Source: Pratylenchus scribneri
Taxonomy: Eukaryota; Nematoda; Chromadorea; Rhabditida; Pratylenchidae
DNA: 64,000 nt
Direction: 5' to 3'
NCBI GenBank assembly: GCA_030063045.1
Contig: JAQSEB010000011.1
Coordinates: 1,302,001-1,366,000 of the forward strand
Shown here piece by piece: positions 23,401 to 35,667 of the stretch (positions are counted from its first letter, which is position 1; the number at the start of each line of letters is the position of its first letter). The translations under genes were made by a program, and so were the position numbers. A model generated the notes under the pieces. It had not been told where the DNA came from. It saw only the letters and a program-made list of their open reading frames with translations, and made no database searches.

Positions 23401-26400
23401 TGTTGGCCTCTTGGTTTGAGAATGTAGTAGTTTGGTATTGCTGTTAATGGGAAGAAATTTAAAAATATTTTTAAGGTTTAAGAATTTTGTTTATAGAAGA
23501 ACCAAAGTCCTCCCATTAATTTCCTAAATTCTATACCTCGGGGGTAAGGAAATTAACTTAATGGGAGATGAAAATAATGGAAAAATATTGAATGTTAATC
23601 AGATTGAATTATCATATTAAAATAAAATTCAAGGCGAAATTTACTTTAATTGTTATTAAATTCAGTAGAAATTTTCTTGGAGTAAAAAAAGTTTAGAAAG
23701 GAAATAAATTGATTTTTGGGCGCTTTTCTTAATTTAATTTTCGATTTTCCATAACCAATACCTACCGGATTGTCCATTGTCCAAAGAAAATGCAATGAAA
23801 TTGGGGCAGAGACTAAACTGAAAATTTAAAACACATTAAAAATCGAATAAATTGCCGGTTTAAACCCGTAAAGAAGTTGCGGTGCGGTCATTTCATTCGG
23901 CCGAACAGGCGCCAACTTCAAATAGCCAAAACGGAAGGAATAAAGCTTAAAAATATAAAATTTTGGAAAATATTCCCCCATATTTGTACATCTTGCATTC
24001 GTTCCCAATCATTTAAATACCATTGTTCCACTTGATAAAGATTTATTCGTTCCTCTTGTGGTCGCCAACGATAATCGAGGGTATTTCTGTTTTGATAAGT
24101 GCCAAGTCGGGCAAGCACTCGATGTTCGGGGCGGAATTTTTTCAACTATAAAGGGGAGGGGAATGTTAATTTTTCATTCTGAATTAAATTGAATTATGAT
24201 AATTTAATTTCTTTATTTAGGCTATTTTATAGGCTTTAAATACAGGAAAGTATTTCAATAAAATGTAATTCCGTTCCGAACATAGTGTCTCTGTGGAAGC
24301 CATGAAGATAAATAGGACTTGGGGGCATATCGCAGAAAATTCTTTCAATTTTGATTTTTCTAAAACTATTATTTTACTGTTTTTTTTCCAAAAATGTTTT
24401 AATGTAGAACTCAAATTCTTCCTAGTAGATAGAAATGAATGAAAATGAGGAAATGGCTTACTTAATTTAATTCAATTTTAATTATTGTTTTGCCCTAAAA
24501 ATGTTTGTTTTTCGCCCACCTTATCATCCTTGAATTCCTTGTAGCCAATCACATATAGGCCCAATTGGACTGCATAAAGTGCGTCGTCGCTTAACCTCAC
24601 CGTTTGGTCCAAATAATTCAAATCGGGGTTAGTGAAATTGCGGGGGTACCAGCTGATTGGCATCACCTAAAAAAAAATTATTTAAAAAGGATAAAGGATT
24701 TATTATTTTACTTGATATGGATTTGGATTGCGCCACCAATCGTAAATATTTCCAATATCAAGGCGCATTGGATCCAATGTGGGCGGCACAAAATATACAT
24801 AACCAACATAGGCCTTTTCGTCCATTGCTTTGCCTAAAACATAAAAATAAAAATTATTTTAATTAATTTTATAATTTAAAAACTAGCCGGTTTGAGGCTG
24901 GAAGAACACTGTTTTGGTGCCCCAATCGTAGATGCGTGGTAAATTGCATCGGGCCACGGATGGATTCAGAACCATACAAGAGGCAGTCTGTTTAGAAATG
25001 AAGTTTATTTTGAATAAAATTAGAATTTACCATTCGTTGTTCAATCATCAAAATGTATGTTTGGGTTCGATCCAAACACATTGCATTGATGTCGATGGTC
25101 ATTTCGCCCAACATATTCACAATGTTCGGGTAGATTAGCATTGGATCTATGTTGATAAATTTATTTTGATAATTATAATTATTAATTAGAGTTTGGATTT
25201 TTAGGTTTTGAGCATTTATTTTTCTTGATTTTGACTTAATTTTTTGTCCTATTTTACTTATTTTGTCACTTTTATGGAGGAATATTTCATTTGAAAAATG
25301 CAAAAAATCATCTATTTTATTTCGAGGTTTCTGTAATTAATTTTTTATCAAATTTATCGAAAAAAAAACTTAAATAGGTATTTTACGATTTTTGTGATTA
25401 ACAAAGTCGGGCTCTAATTATGATATAAAAGAGGTCGAAAGTGTCAGAATTCGTATTGGATTTTTTGTGATTTTTATATATTCTTTTCATAATGTAATCC
25501 CATTCAAAATTCCAGTCCAAAAATATGCCTCGTCAAAACTCACAAGTTCCTCCAGTTTTATTTGAGCATCCGCCCGGCCGTACAACATCATCGACACGGA
25601 ACATATACCTCCCTCGAACCATATGCGGCACTCCGGAACGTTGGGCCAAAATTTTGGGTGTATTTTTGTACAACTATTGTAAGGGTTGAAATTTTGTACT
25701 TAGGGGTTATTAAGGATCCCAAATACAATGGTGAAATCCCCTTCACCTGGGTTGGATCAACGTCCACATAGCCAGTGTGATTGCCACCATTGAAAAGTGC
25801 CTGCAGAAATGAAAAATTTACTGAAAAAAATTGAATATTTTTTTAATTTTTACATCTGATGATTAATACCCATTTTTATTTTAATTTTTATTTCTTCCAG
25901 TTAGATTTAATCCAGCCTATTTTCAGAAATTTTAAAATTATAGAGTTAGGGAAAAGAAATCTACGAATAACAGTTAGTAGGCATTTATAAATAAATAAGA
26001 CTAATTAAATTTTATTATTAATTTTATTTCATTTTGCGAAAAATTCTCTCTCCCTGGTGGGCTCGAACCACCAACCTTTCAGTAGCTAACCCCGTAACAG
26101 CCGAACGCGACTAACCGATTGCGCCACGGAAGCTATTACTATCGGGAAATATCAATTACATTTTCCATTTTTTACATTTCCCAAACAAAATTATTCATCG
26201 AATGAAGGGGACGGTGATGAATAATCAAAATGGCCCAATTTAAAATATTCAATATAGTGCTTATGAAAGAAAAAATGCAATCAAAATAAATGAATCCAAT
26301 ATGGAAATAGCCTTTGTCTTACCCGACATCGTCCACTTCGTGAATTGGCACGAAAATCGGCGGCATCAAAGCCCAATTTGTCATAGTTGATTATCACATA

Positions 26401-28007
26401 GCTGAGTCGACCAGGTTGATCGGTTAGCCAAACAACTTGATATGTTGCCAATTGGCCTGCATCCAAATCGGAACGTCCCGAAACGGCGGAGGCCGTATTG
26501 AACCAAGTTACCACTACGGCGGCATCGGCACGAAAAGCAGAAGCACCGGCTACGCCCTCTATAAAAAATGAGTATTAAATTTAGAATACCGATTTTGTAA
26601 CCAACCCTGAAGCCAACGCATCATTTCATCGAGAAAATAATCGCTATTTGCATCGCAACGAACATAGGAACCAGCCGTACTTGGACAAGCCTAAAATGGC
26701 AAAATAACAATGATAAGAATAATTTTAAAAAAATAATAAAATAACAAAAATATATTTAATTAAAGCATAGTGTTTTATTGTCAAAAAGACCATAAAATTC
26801 ATTTTTAAAAAATGTTTTCTAAAAGCATTTTTTGGAATTTTCTAATGGTTTTTGGATGGCTTAAATAAATGTAAACTTAATTAATTTTAATTAAAATTGT
26901 TTTAAAACCTACTACTTACCTGAGATGGGGACATGCCAAAGAAGGCAGACTGAGCAATGGTTCCATCCGGATTCAGATTTGTGCCCGCCCCTCGGCCAAA
27001 CAAACTTTGACGCATCATCAAACGGAAGAAGACGCCGGTGCGAAGGCCGGGAATCGCATCTTGTGTTATCTGCAAATTAAGGAGAAGGAATAAAATTAAA
27101 TTGTATAATTGATTCATCACTCATGTATATTAATAAATTATGTAAATGATTAAATTTTTCGGGTATTTTAAACAAATTTCTACCTGTTGTTTGCATAAAT
27201 ATGGAGCAATCATCGCAGGATCTTGCACTCGGGGCCAATCAGTGGAGTCAGGTCCAACATTGATGGTTGGGCCTTGGTCGAGTACGGTGGCGAATGCCAT
27301 GTAGCCATTGACGGAAATCTGTGATTGAGGGAATTTCATTTTAATTTGAAAATATTTTTTCGAATGATTTTATCTTTCGCAAAAAAATTTTAACCCATTA
27401 AATGGCTTAAAAATTATAAAATTTTCATTTTAATATTTAAATTAATTTTTTAATCGTTTTCTTACAGTTGTATAATTGTAAAGGCCTCCATAGAATGGGA
27501 AGAAGAGGTGAAGGTCGATGGTTTGGCCGGAGGTAAGAAAACCCGGTGCCACTTCCAAGTCGCCATTTTCCGGTCCAAATGGCACCAAATTTACTGAAAA
27601 AAATTTAAAATATTTGTTGATTTAATGTTTAAAATACAATTATAATAAATTCAAATTTGATTTAATGTTTAAAATACAATTATAATAAATTCAAATATTT
27701 TTTGCTAATTTATTCCCCAAAATTGGCAAATATATAATTTTTCTTCATATTCTTACTTACCGCCATAATACAAATTTGAACCGGTCCCAGTGAACAGCAA
27801 ATTGGAAGGAGCCCCCGGCGCAATTGCCGGCCCACCCTGTGGAGGTGGTTGCTGTCGAGGAGGCAAAGGTGGTGGTGGAATGCCGCCAATTGGTCCGCCT
27901 CCACCAATCATTTGTGCATTCATTGATGATGGAAATTGAAGGAGAATTGTGAAGGATGCCAACAGCAAAATTGGAACATTCCCACCCAGATGCCAATGGA
28001 GAGGCAT
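17408..28007 (-). CDS. Mesh/SUSD2-like receptor: NIDO, AMOP, VWD and Sushi domains, one transmembrane helix
   Basis: About 33 exons join in phase, giving roughly 1,470 residues. Order: signal peptide (MPLHWHLGGNVPILLLASF) and a Pro/Gly-rich linker; NIDO domain in exons 2-6 (27593-26323; FFPFYGGLYNYT, GYMAFAT, FNTASAV); AMOP domain at ~22910-22028 (CPCTEKQAKLDLGRF ... GQVCCYDQEG); VWD domain at ~21975-19886 (GAGTFHTIDNQKFIF); Sushi domain ~19632-19300 (CGPINIEYP ... WC); transmembrane helix split by an intron (YLVAIMGTIAGIVALILIF); short tail ending MPFVGLNTNV. This is the domain order of Drosophila Mesh, a smooth septate junction protein, and of vertebrate SUSD2. The intron 24834-24887 needs a GC donor, and the junction around 19826-19886 is ambiguous. 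Intron 17941-19246 holds a satellite array; another intron holds a tRNA-like sequence. Confidence 0.85.
18057..19160 (-). repeat. Second array of the 25-bp satellite
   Basis: About 1.1 kb of the same unit as at 8769-13792 but in reverse complement (CTGATTTGCGATTGTAATTG on the plus strand). It sits in the intron that splits the transmembrane helix of the Mesh-like gene. Relative to its host gene it has the same sense orientation as the first array. Confidence 0.95.
26048..26133 (-). tRNA. tRNA-Asn(GTT)-like gene with a possible 11-base intron
   Basis: The minus strand reads TGGCGCAATCGGTTAG, then TTCGGCTGTTA, then CTGAAAGGTTGGTGG and TTCGAGCCCACC, which follows eukaryotic tRNA-Asn. The anticodon loop gives GTT. 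An 11-base insertion (CGGGGTTAGCT) lies exactly after position 37, where eukaryotic tRNA introns occur; removing it restores an anticodon stem with one G-T pair. Against function, the D-arm has one extra T and only about five of seven acceptor pairs form. It lies inside an intron of the Mesh-like gene on the same strand. It could be a real tRNA or a young pseudogene. Confidence 0.55.
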
Positions 28008-29622
28008 CTTTTACGCTGAAATTGTGTTTGTGGAATTCATATTAAGTGTTGGTTGGAAAAATTGTACTGGAATTTATTTGCTTTGTAAGAAAATTTTTGA
28101 ATGGAAAAAACGGACCAGGCCAAAATGTTCACTAAATAAAATACGTGAATGATGTCTTTTAATTAACCTCTTTTAATGACCAATCGGATTTCGCGGGGTA
28201 TCCTACAGGCCAAATCATTTGGCTAATTATTAGTTATTGGAAAAGTGCAAGTAATTTGGGCCATCATCATTCGGCGATGAGGCGGTTAATTTTGTGTTTA
28301 GGACCAAATGAAAGGAGAAGCAGCCATGAGGAATTCACGATGGCTACTTTCGACTTTGCGCGAGCGGACCTCTCATCAATGGGAGCAAAGAGGAAAGTGG
28401 GGAGAGGATGAGAATTGAATGAGTGGATAAAAATGAGTCAGCATACCTGTTGACTGGCAGCAACAGATGGTCAATTTAAGGAGTAAAAGCCAATTCGGTA
28501 ATAAGCTCACCATGTTTAAAAATAATCTCTAATAAGGACAATGTTAACTTGTATTGTAATTCAGAAGTTTTTTGAGGTAATTTAATGTATTAATTAACAT
28601 TTATTGTATTATTAAAGGGGTCCTACTTATTAAAAAAGAAAATAAAGTGAGAAGGTAATTTTAATACAAAATGCCGGAAAAATATTCAAAATCTTTCTAA
28701 TTGGAAATTGGATAAAGAATTTAGATCGGGGTGGGAATGGAAAATTGACTCCTAAATAAGTTGAGTCAATTAATTTTGCTGCCGAAGGCTGGATAGACCC
28801 GGGACCCATATGGCCAAGTGGACAGAAGATAAGAATTCGGCGGAGGTCGAGCTACCGCTACTGACTCCCCCCGTGTGGCCAATGGCCAATTTTATTCGCG
28901 GCTTCCCTACTGAATATTTCTTTATATTTGCGCGCATTTGTTTTGACTCTATGGAGGGGGGGGGGGGGGGGGGGGGGTTTTGTGTGTACATTGTGTGTTT
29001 GGGTGGTGGCTTTGTTTGAACAACGGAATTGAAAGTGGAAGGGTGAATGGGATAAAGTGGGCATTTCGGCTACCGGTCAAAATTTTGTCCGTAAATTTTC
29101 CAACTAATTCCGTCTACTCTGGATTGTGGGACCGAAATTTTGGAATTTTTGAGTAAAATTTGGTCAGAAATTCCCTTGAATTTAGGTAAATTACTTCTAA
29201 ATCCTAATAAGTTTTGCGTGTATTATTCTCGGGTTTTAAAATTACGCTCACCTTAAATTGTGGCGAAGAAACATTCTTCAACCTTCCAGCAGGATTGGCA
29301 TTGTTTGGCAAATGTGGACAGCATTTATTATTCATGGCATTTTCTTTGATTTTAATTAAAATTAAATTATAAAAAACATAATTAAAAATAAAATATTAAG
29401 TACAACTTTTATAGTAAAAATATTTTCAAATCTTTATTAAAAGTTTTATTCTCATCAAATTTGAATAGTTTACACGTAGTGTTTATAATTGGAAAAGTTT
29501 AAAAATGTGTTTATAAACAAAAATTATTCGGGGAGATGGAAGAATTGTGAATGGGACATAAAAAAAAAAGCAAATTTGCTTTATAAAAATCAATCATATG
29601 GAGGTACATTAAAATTGGTTTG
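28008..29622. other. Intergenic region with no convincing gene
   Basis: It probably holds the promoter of the Mesh-like gene. Two possible minus-strand first exons end at donors: an ATG at about 28,512 (hydrophobic MVSLLPNWLLLLKLTICC) and one at about 29,330. Neither joins in frame to a neighbouring exon, so I do not call them as genes. The small ORFs crossing the poly-G tract are artefacts. Confidence 0.4.
28956..28977 (+). repeat. Poly-G homopolymer, 22 bases
   Basis: An uninterrupted run of 22 G lies in intergenic DNA. It could form a G-quadruplex. Its exact length is uncertain in any assembly. Confidence 0.9.
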
Positions 29623-31182
29623 TTAAAGGCATTCTGGCGGCCCTTCCTCAATTGAAACGAAAGGCATAAACAGGGCCAATTGGAAATCACCGCCGCCGCC
29701 CTCTTCAGCCGGAATCACTTTGTAGAGGCCCGTATTTTCCAGAAAATTCAGGAAAAATTGCACGAAGAAAAAGAGCTTGAGCAAACCCATGAGCAGAAGT
29801 TTTGACCATCTGAAAAATAGTTGTTTTATTATAAATTTTTACATTAAAAAATTAATAAAAAATAATTTACTTTCCCAACATTCCTAATTTCCAAATTATT
29901 GCCCTAAAATCACCCACCGAAATGCTTTCGACATTGAATTTTCCATTTTGACATTTCCATCCTCATTTTGATGCACTTTCTTCTCTTCGATTTCCTCGGG
30001 TTTCTCCTCAATTTCTTCCTTCTTTTCCTCAATTTGCTCCATCTCTTCCTCAATTTTCACTTCAATTTGCTCGACTTCCTCCTCAATTTTCTCCAACTTC
30101 ATCACTTCCTTTTGCCCCATCTTCTCCCCGATCTGTTGTTGTTCCATCTTCTTCTCGATTTGTTCCATCCTTTTCTCGACTTTCTCGTCCATTTTCTCGA
30201 CCTTCTCCTCAATTTTCACGATTTTCTCCTCAATCTCCGTTTTCTCTTCTTTTTGCTTTTCCTCAATTTGTTTCATCTTATTCTCGATTTGTTCCATTCT
30301 TTGCTCAAATTGCTCAGTTTTCTCATCGATGTGCTCCTCCGGATTCAATTCATCAAATGAAATGCCAGAATCTTTGTGTTTGGAAGAAGATTGCTCCAGA
30401 CCAAAAGGGTCGTACTGATTCTGAGGAATTGGCGTTGAAAAGTTGAAAGACGATCCAAAATGGGCGGCATCATTGTGCGAAGCATTATTGATGATGGGCG
30501 AGTATTGATGTTGAGGTGGTTGATGTGGAGGAGAAAGGCCCTTGAAATGGCAAAAAATTATAATAAGTAAATTTGGATTTTAAATTATTTTTATCCCAGC
30601 TAATTCCTATAAACCAGTCACAAACCTGATGATCATTGTGAACCATTTCCCTAAAGATTTTGTTGGCTGGCGGCACAAGATTTCCTTTCACCAAACGAAA
30701 CATTTCTTCACTTTGCTGAAAATAAATCAATTTTTTAAATTCTGCTAAAAATATTAAGCTCACTGAATGGATAGTCTGGGCTTGTCGGCGATGAACTTTG
30801 TCCTCTTCGTAAAATTTCGAAATTGCTTTCTCTTGACTTAATCTGTCCTTCGTCAGTTCTTTGATTTGTTCGGCTTGTTCCTGGATTATTTTGTTCTTCT
30901 CCTCGTTTATTCTGTCCTTCTCTTCGATTATTCTGTCCTTCTCCTCGATTATTTTGTCCTTATCCTCGATTTGCGAATGTAATTTGTTATTTTCTACCCT
31001 CTGTAAAAAATCAAAATCATTTCTTAAAAATGCCGAAAATATAATAAATAACTTACCAGTTTCAAGAACTCCTCGTTGCGTTTTTGATCTTCTTCGTGAA
31101 GTTCCTCGATATGTTCAAAAAGTTGTGTGTATCTTTCTGGATTGGTTGTGAGCTCGTCAATGGTGGGAAATGGAAAATTCAT
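29623..31182 (-). CDS. Coiled-coil protein with E/K repeats and C-terminal membrane segment
   Basis: Five exons join in phase: 31057-31182, 30764-31000, 30626-30715, 29918-30540 and 29623-29809, encoding 420 residues. The N-terminus (MNFPFPTIDELTTNPERY) leads into repeated EEKDRIIEEKD-type coiled coil, then a Pro/Asn/Gln-rich spacer (PPHQPPQHQY), then about 150 residues of KMEQIEEK-type repeats. A hydrophobic segment (LLLMGLLKLFFFVQFFLNFL) lies near residue 365, followed by about 37 residues ending EGPPECL. The reading frame is open upstream of the ATG to a splice acceptor at 31248, so trans-splicing or an earlier exon is possible. Tail-anchored or KASH-like proteins have this architecture, but the terminal PPPX motif is absent. 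A distant VPS37-like N-terminus was considered and not supported. Confidence 0.65.
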
Positions 31183-31771
31183 TGAACAACACACATCCAA
31201 TTCAATATTGTTGTTTAATTGAATAGCTTTAATCAGAAAATTTGGATAGCTGAAAATGTCGATAATTTATTTTACATCATTGCTATGTTGCTGTTGGGTT
31301 TCTTGGTTATGTTTTGCTTTCACAAACCATAACAATATGATGGACAATTTAGGTAGGATAATGAGTCAGAAATGTTTATAAACATTTTCCGTCATTTTAG
31401 TTAAACTAACATGAAAAGCGTGAAACCGAAACCAAAAAAATTAACTTTTTTGCATTATTTTTTTCACTTTATCTGCCTGCTGCTTGCTCTGTTGTCTATT
31501 TTGTATTTTTGATACCATAATATATTTTTATGGCATAATGTAATTGACAAAAATTTGAAATTATCGAATGCCCCTTTTAAAATCTCTCAAAGCTCAAAAT
31601 TCATAAAAGTACCCAATAAAATCATTGTCATTGGCAAATTCCAAATAAAATAATAAAAATATTAAAAAAGTTTAAACAATTTTATAATTAAATATTTCAA
31701 AAATTTTATTCTTTATCAGAAAAGCAATCAACAATAGAAAACAAAAACTATAAAGTAAATAAAATGTAATT

Positions 31772-34426
31772 TCAATGTGATTTGATTTTGTTCTTCCGTT
31801 TACTGTGTTTTGGCAACCGTCCACCCCGATGGAATGCTCCACGCCGGGCCGCTTCCCTTCGGCGTATAATCTCTCCATAGCGTTTTTTGTTCCGGGCAAT
31901 TGTCTCATGATCGGCCATCAATTCCTCGGCCAGTGTTCGTTTTCGTTGCTTTTTCGAAAGTCGAGCCGAATAGAAATCCGCTTTTGACTCCACAATGTGA
32001 CCAATCTGAACAAAAATGCAAGTATTTAATACCCAAAATACCCCAAAAAACTAGCCTGGAAATATTTTGGCAACACTTCTCGGTCCGGTCGTTTATAATG
32101 TTGTGTGGGGTCGAGTGCATCGCGCATTTGGACCAATTCCAGGTCGCGGCGTCTTTCATCGTCCAGCTCGGTGGCCGGCATTCCAAACCAGTTGTGCCCT
32201 TTGGTCGCCTCCCTTGCCGCCTTTCGTGCCTTTTTCTCCTTCCTCTCTGAACTGATCAACACTTCGTCCAGTGGTTTTTGGTCAAAATCGGCGGTCAATG
32301 TGGCTTTGGCCAGCAACTATGAAATGAATTGGATGGGAAAATTATTCCAAAAATGAATAAAATTACCTTTTTCAAATCTGCATCATTCGGATCGAATCCA
32401 TCGAGAACACTGCTTTTCTTCTTCTTTTCCTTCTTTTTCTTCCCTTTCTTTTGGCCTTCTTCATTAGTCGGTTTCTTCTCTTTTTCCTCATCCAAATCCT
32501 CCTTTTCCCCTTCAATCCCACCTTGCACATCAATTTCGAATAAATCTTCGTCCGGTGGATTTTCTTCTTCCTCTTCATCCCCTTCAATTTGCAAATGTTC
32601 CAAATGTTCGGTCAAATCTTTGACCAATGGCCGAGTGAATTCCCCGCATTCTCGCGAAATTTGCAGGAATTGATGAAGAAGTTCTGCCGGATGGGTGAAG
32701 GGAAATAAAAGAGTGTTTTTTTGTGATTTATGCAATTTTTTTAAAGATTTTTAGGAAGCAATTTGTAAACATTCCAAAAATATTTTTTGTGTTTAATTTA
32801 AAGCTCACTTTTCTTCTCCTTTGCACTTTCCAATGTTTTCATGGCCAATTCAAAAACAATTCGGGCCAATTTGAACTGAAGTAATTCATCTTTTTCACTC
32901 GATTCCATTTCCATTTCATCTTCACTTCCGGTTGAATCTTCTCCCTCCGCTGATTTGACCATTTTGCCCTTTTTGTCATTGGCCGAAATGAAAAAATTGC
33001 GCCTTTTGAGCAATCTAAAATAGTTTAAAAATTATTTTTTAAAAATTTATCTAAAATTTAAAAATTTAAGTCAAAATTTTGGATAAAATATTCCAAATTA
33101 ACCCAAAAATTATTTAAAATTTTTCATTAAAATTTAAGGCCAAAACTTTTGACCATAAATGAGGGGATTAAAGTATAGGATTTTAAATTAAAAATGTCTT
33201 AAAATATGTGGAAATGGCCAAGGATTATTTAAAGAAAATAAGTCCGGATTTAACCAAATTTTTTGCCCAAAAAAACAATTTTTAATTCGACTTACTGGGC
33301 CACATATCGCAGCTCCAATTCGAAATGTGCAGCCCACAGCGGGGAATGTTGGGGGAATTTGCGCAATGCGAACATCACAATGGTGCGGGCATTCTCCGCA
33401 CTGTGGTTGTGGAAAAATTCGAAACGGCATGCTCGGAGGTGGCATTCTGGCAAATGGCCGTGGAACTGGAAAATAAAATGCGTTAATGAATTCTGATTAG
33501 AAATCAGCAACTATGGTTTTTAAATGATTTTCAGATAAATTAGTAACGGAAAAAATAACAATTTAATTAATTAAAAACCATTTTGATCGAAAAAATTTGC
33601 ATGTTAACCAAATCAGTTAAGGTCAAGAGTTCTTGAATTTTTAATTGGGGGAATAAACTCTAACTTTCTTACATAGGTAGGTATTTCCCATCAATTCCTA
33701 TTGCAAATTTTATTAATCGAAATTATTAAAAAAACCTGTAGTAGTCGAGTGTATGCTCGGCTGCATTGTCCAAACAGCTTTGCTTCTTGCAGAAAGGCAA
33801 TCTCCTCATCGTGATATTCCAACTTCTAAAAATGTATATTATATTTTTTTAATCAATATTTCTTAATATTCTCTTCAATCATTTGAGGGCTGTGAAATTC
33901 CTTTTTTACTTTTGCTTAAATAAAAAAATTTGCATTCATTTTTTAAAAGCAATTTTTACTTTTCAAAATCATTTTTCTATTAAGATTGAAAACCTTGAAT
34001 TTTGAAAATAGGTTAAAAGTGAATTTACTCCAAATTAATCTATAACCCATTGAAAATTGGCGCAAACCTTGAAACGTTGTGTGCAAATTCGATAAATCAA
34101 TGCGCATTTGTGCTTCAGCGGTCGTTCAATTTGATCATAGCGATGCACAAACTTGGTCTCCCGTCGTCGACGCTTAATTAATGCCAAATGAGTCCGTAAA
34201 TAGTTGGCATAGGCGAGAAAATCTTTGGGTAGTTTTCTCTTAAATTTACTTTATTATTAAAGTTTTAAGAGAAAGCCTGAACCAATTTGGAGATTTTGTA
34301 CTCAAATGCGCGGCAATTTTCGATCAATTCTTTGACCTCTTCACGTGAATATAATTGAACCAATTGGAGTTGTTCAAATACGGGTAGAAGTTCTTTTTCC
34401 AATGCTTCATGGACAAAATCCGTCAT
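31772..34426 (-). CDS. UTP6-FCF2 fusion: small-subunit processome protein
   Basis: Eight exons join in phase to about 530 residues. The N-terminal part matches UTP6: MTDFVHEALEKELLPVFEQL, FEYKISKL, DFLAYANYL, then HAT-like repeats (ALRKFPQHSPLWAAHFELEL) and LLHQFLQISRECGEFTRPL. An acidic and Lys-rich linker follows. The C-terminal part is an Fcf2 domain: GHNWFGMPATELDDERRRDL, MRDALDPTQHYK, LPKYFQ, then DFYSARLSKKQRKRTLAEEL. UTP6 belongs to the UtpB complex, and Fcf2 (human DNTTIP2) is a pre-rRNA processing factor; both act on the nucleolar 90S particle. The C-terminal HAT repeats of full-length UTP6 (about 600 residues in human) are missing. One exon (about 32367-32674) carries both the end of the UTP6 part and the linker. 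Intron 32006-32055 uses a GC donor (CAG|GCTAGT). Confidence 0.8.
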
Positions 34427-35667
34427 TTTTACCGAATTTTTTGAGCTAAAATTTTTAAAGATTAAGTTGAGATTGACCGAAATTAAAAAGTAATTTATAT
34501 GTTTTTATTTTCACGTTTATTTCAGATTTTTCAGCATTCAATAAATTTTCCAAATTAAGTAAACAAATACTTTTATTTGATGATTAATAAATATCACTGA
34601 AATGCATTATTTTATGATATGATGAGAATGAATAATCCATTCTTGACTTAAAGTTTCATAACTAAACCGAAAATATGTGCTTTATTTGCATATTTGCACA
34701 TTTATGGAAGGTTTTCCTTTTTCGGGGTTGACGAATATTTGGCGGGGGTCATCGCGGGACGAAGCTTTTTGTTAATGGAAGGGAAAATGTTGACGGGGAT
34801 GAAATTGCCTAGATAATCGGGGCAGCTTTATATTTGTATACTTTTGGTTTAAACGTTTCCTCAAATTCATCATTCGCAAATTTAGCTTCGATTTTCCGAA
34901 AAAATATTTGTTTTATCCATTTTTGAAGCCAAATAAGTACACATTTCACGTTTTGGTTAGGCTAATGGCAATTTTATTCCCTTGGAATTCATCCGGATTC
35001 GGGTTGCTCCCCTCTATGAATTTTCGTTTTCATACCAACTGCCAAATGCTCTAAAAAACAAATTTTTTCTAATCCAAATCCCAAATTTACAAAAATTTCC
35101 GTATTTTTTCTATTAGAAGCCACGGGGCTCATAAATTTCACAGAGACCCTCTTGAAGAGAGGCTTCAAATAAAGAGTTAAGAGGGGGCGGGGCTTCTAAA
35201 AAATACGGTATTGGGATCACGGATCATTAGAGATAGGTTTAAAATTAAAATGATTTCAAGCTCAAATCCTAATCTAAACTTAAAATGCATAGCTAATATT
35301 TAATTATCCCAGAAGAAATATATCTTTTTATTGTATTTTCGTTCAGATTCCCTGATGGACAGCTACATAAACAAAGACATTAGCCGATAAAGGGAGGAGA
35401 ATTCGGATCCCACAAATTAGGCAAAGAGAGAGGGGAAAGGCATCGATGGGAGTGGAAAAGAAGCCAAAAAAGCCTTCGCAAATTTCAAGATAATTGGCCA
35501 TAAATTCTATTGTTCATATTTTGGGCCAGAATAATAGCGAAGAAATCGATGAATTTCCAATCGTATTCTCATTTTTCCCAGAGAATCCACCAAAAATCGG
35601 CAAAAATCATACAAAATGAAGCCAATGTCATTGTTGCCTCCCAGCTAAAATAAAATTCCTTTCAAAA
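34427..35667. other. Intergenic region, nothing recognised
   Basis: Separates the divergent UTP6-FCF2 (minus) and cysteine-rich secreted protein (plus) genes. I see no ORF or RNA gene worth calling. It should contain both promoters. Confidence 0.4.

Noticed and set aside
28440..28512. Signal-peptide-like exon MVSLLPNWLLLLKLTICC with a GT donor
   Set aside because: No downstream acceptor joins it in the Mesh-like reading frame.
28770..29064. ORFs with PPPPPP
   Set aside because: The proline run is the poly-G tract translated; no other support.
29968..30360. 130-codon Leu/Phe-rich plus-strand ORF
   Set aside because: Antisense shadow of the E/K-rich coiled-coil exon.
29896..31182. VPS37A-like assignment for the coiled-coil gene
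   Set aside because: Only the short FPTIDELT stretch resembles the family; the Mod(r) core is not recognisable.
32329..32673. 114-codon Ser/Phe-rich plus-strand ORF
   Set aside because: Antisense shadow of the Lys/Glu-rich linker of the UTP6-FCF2 gene.
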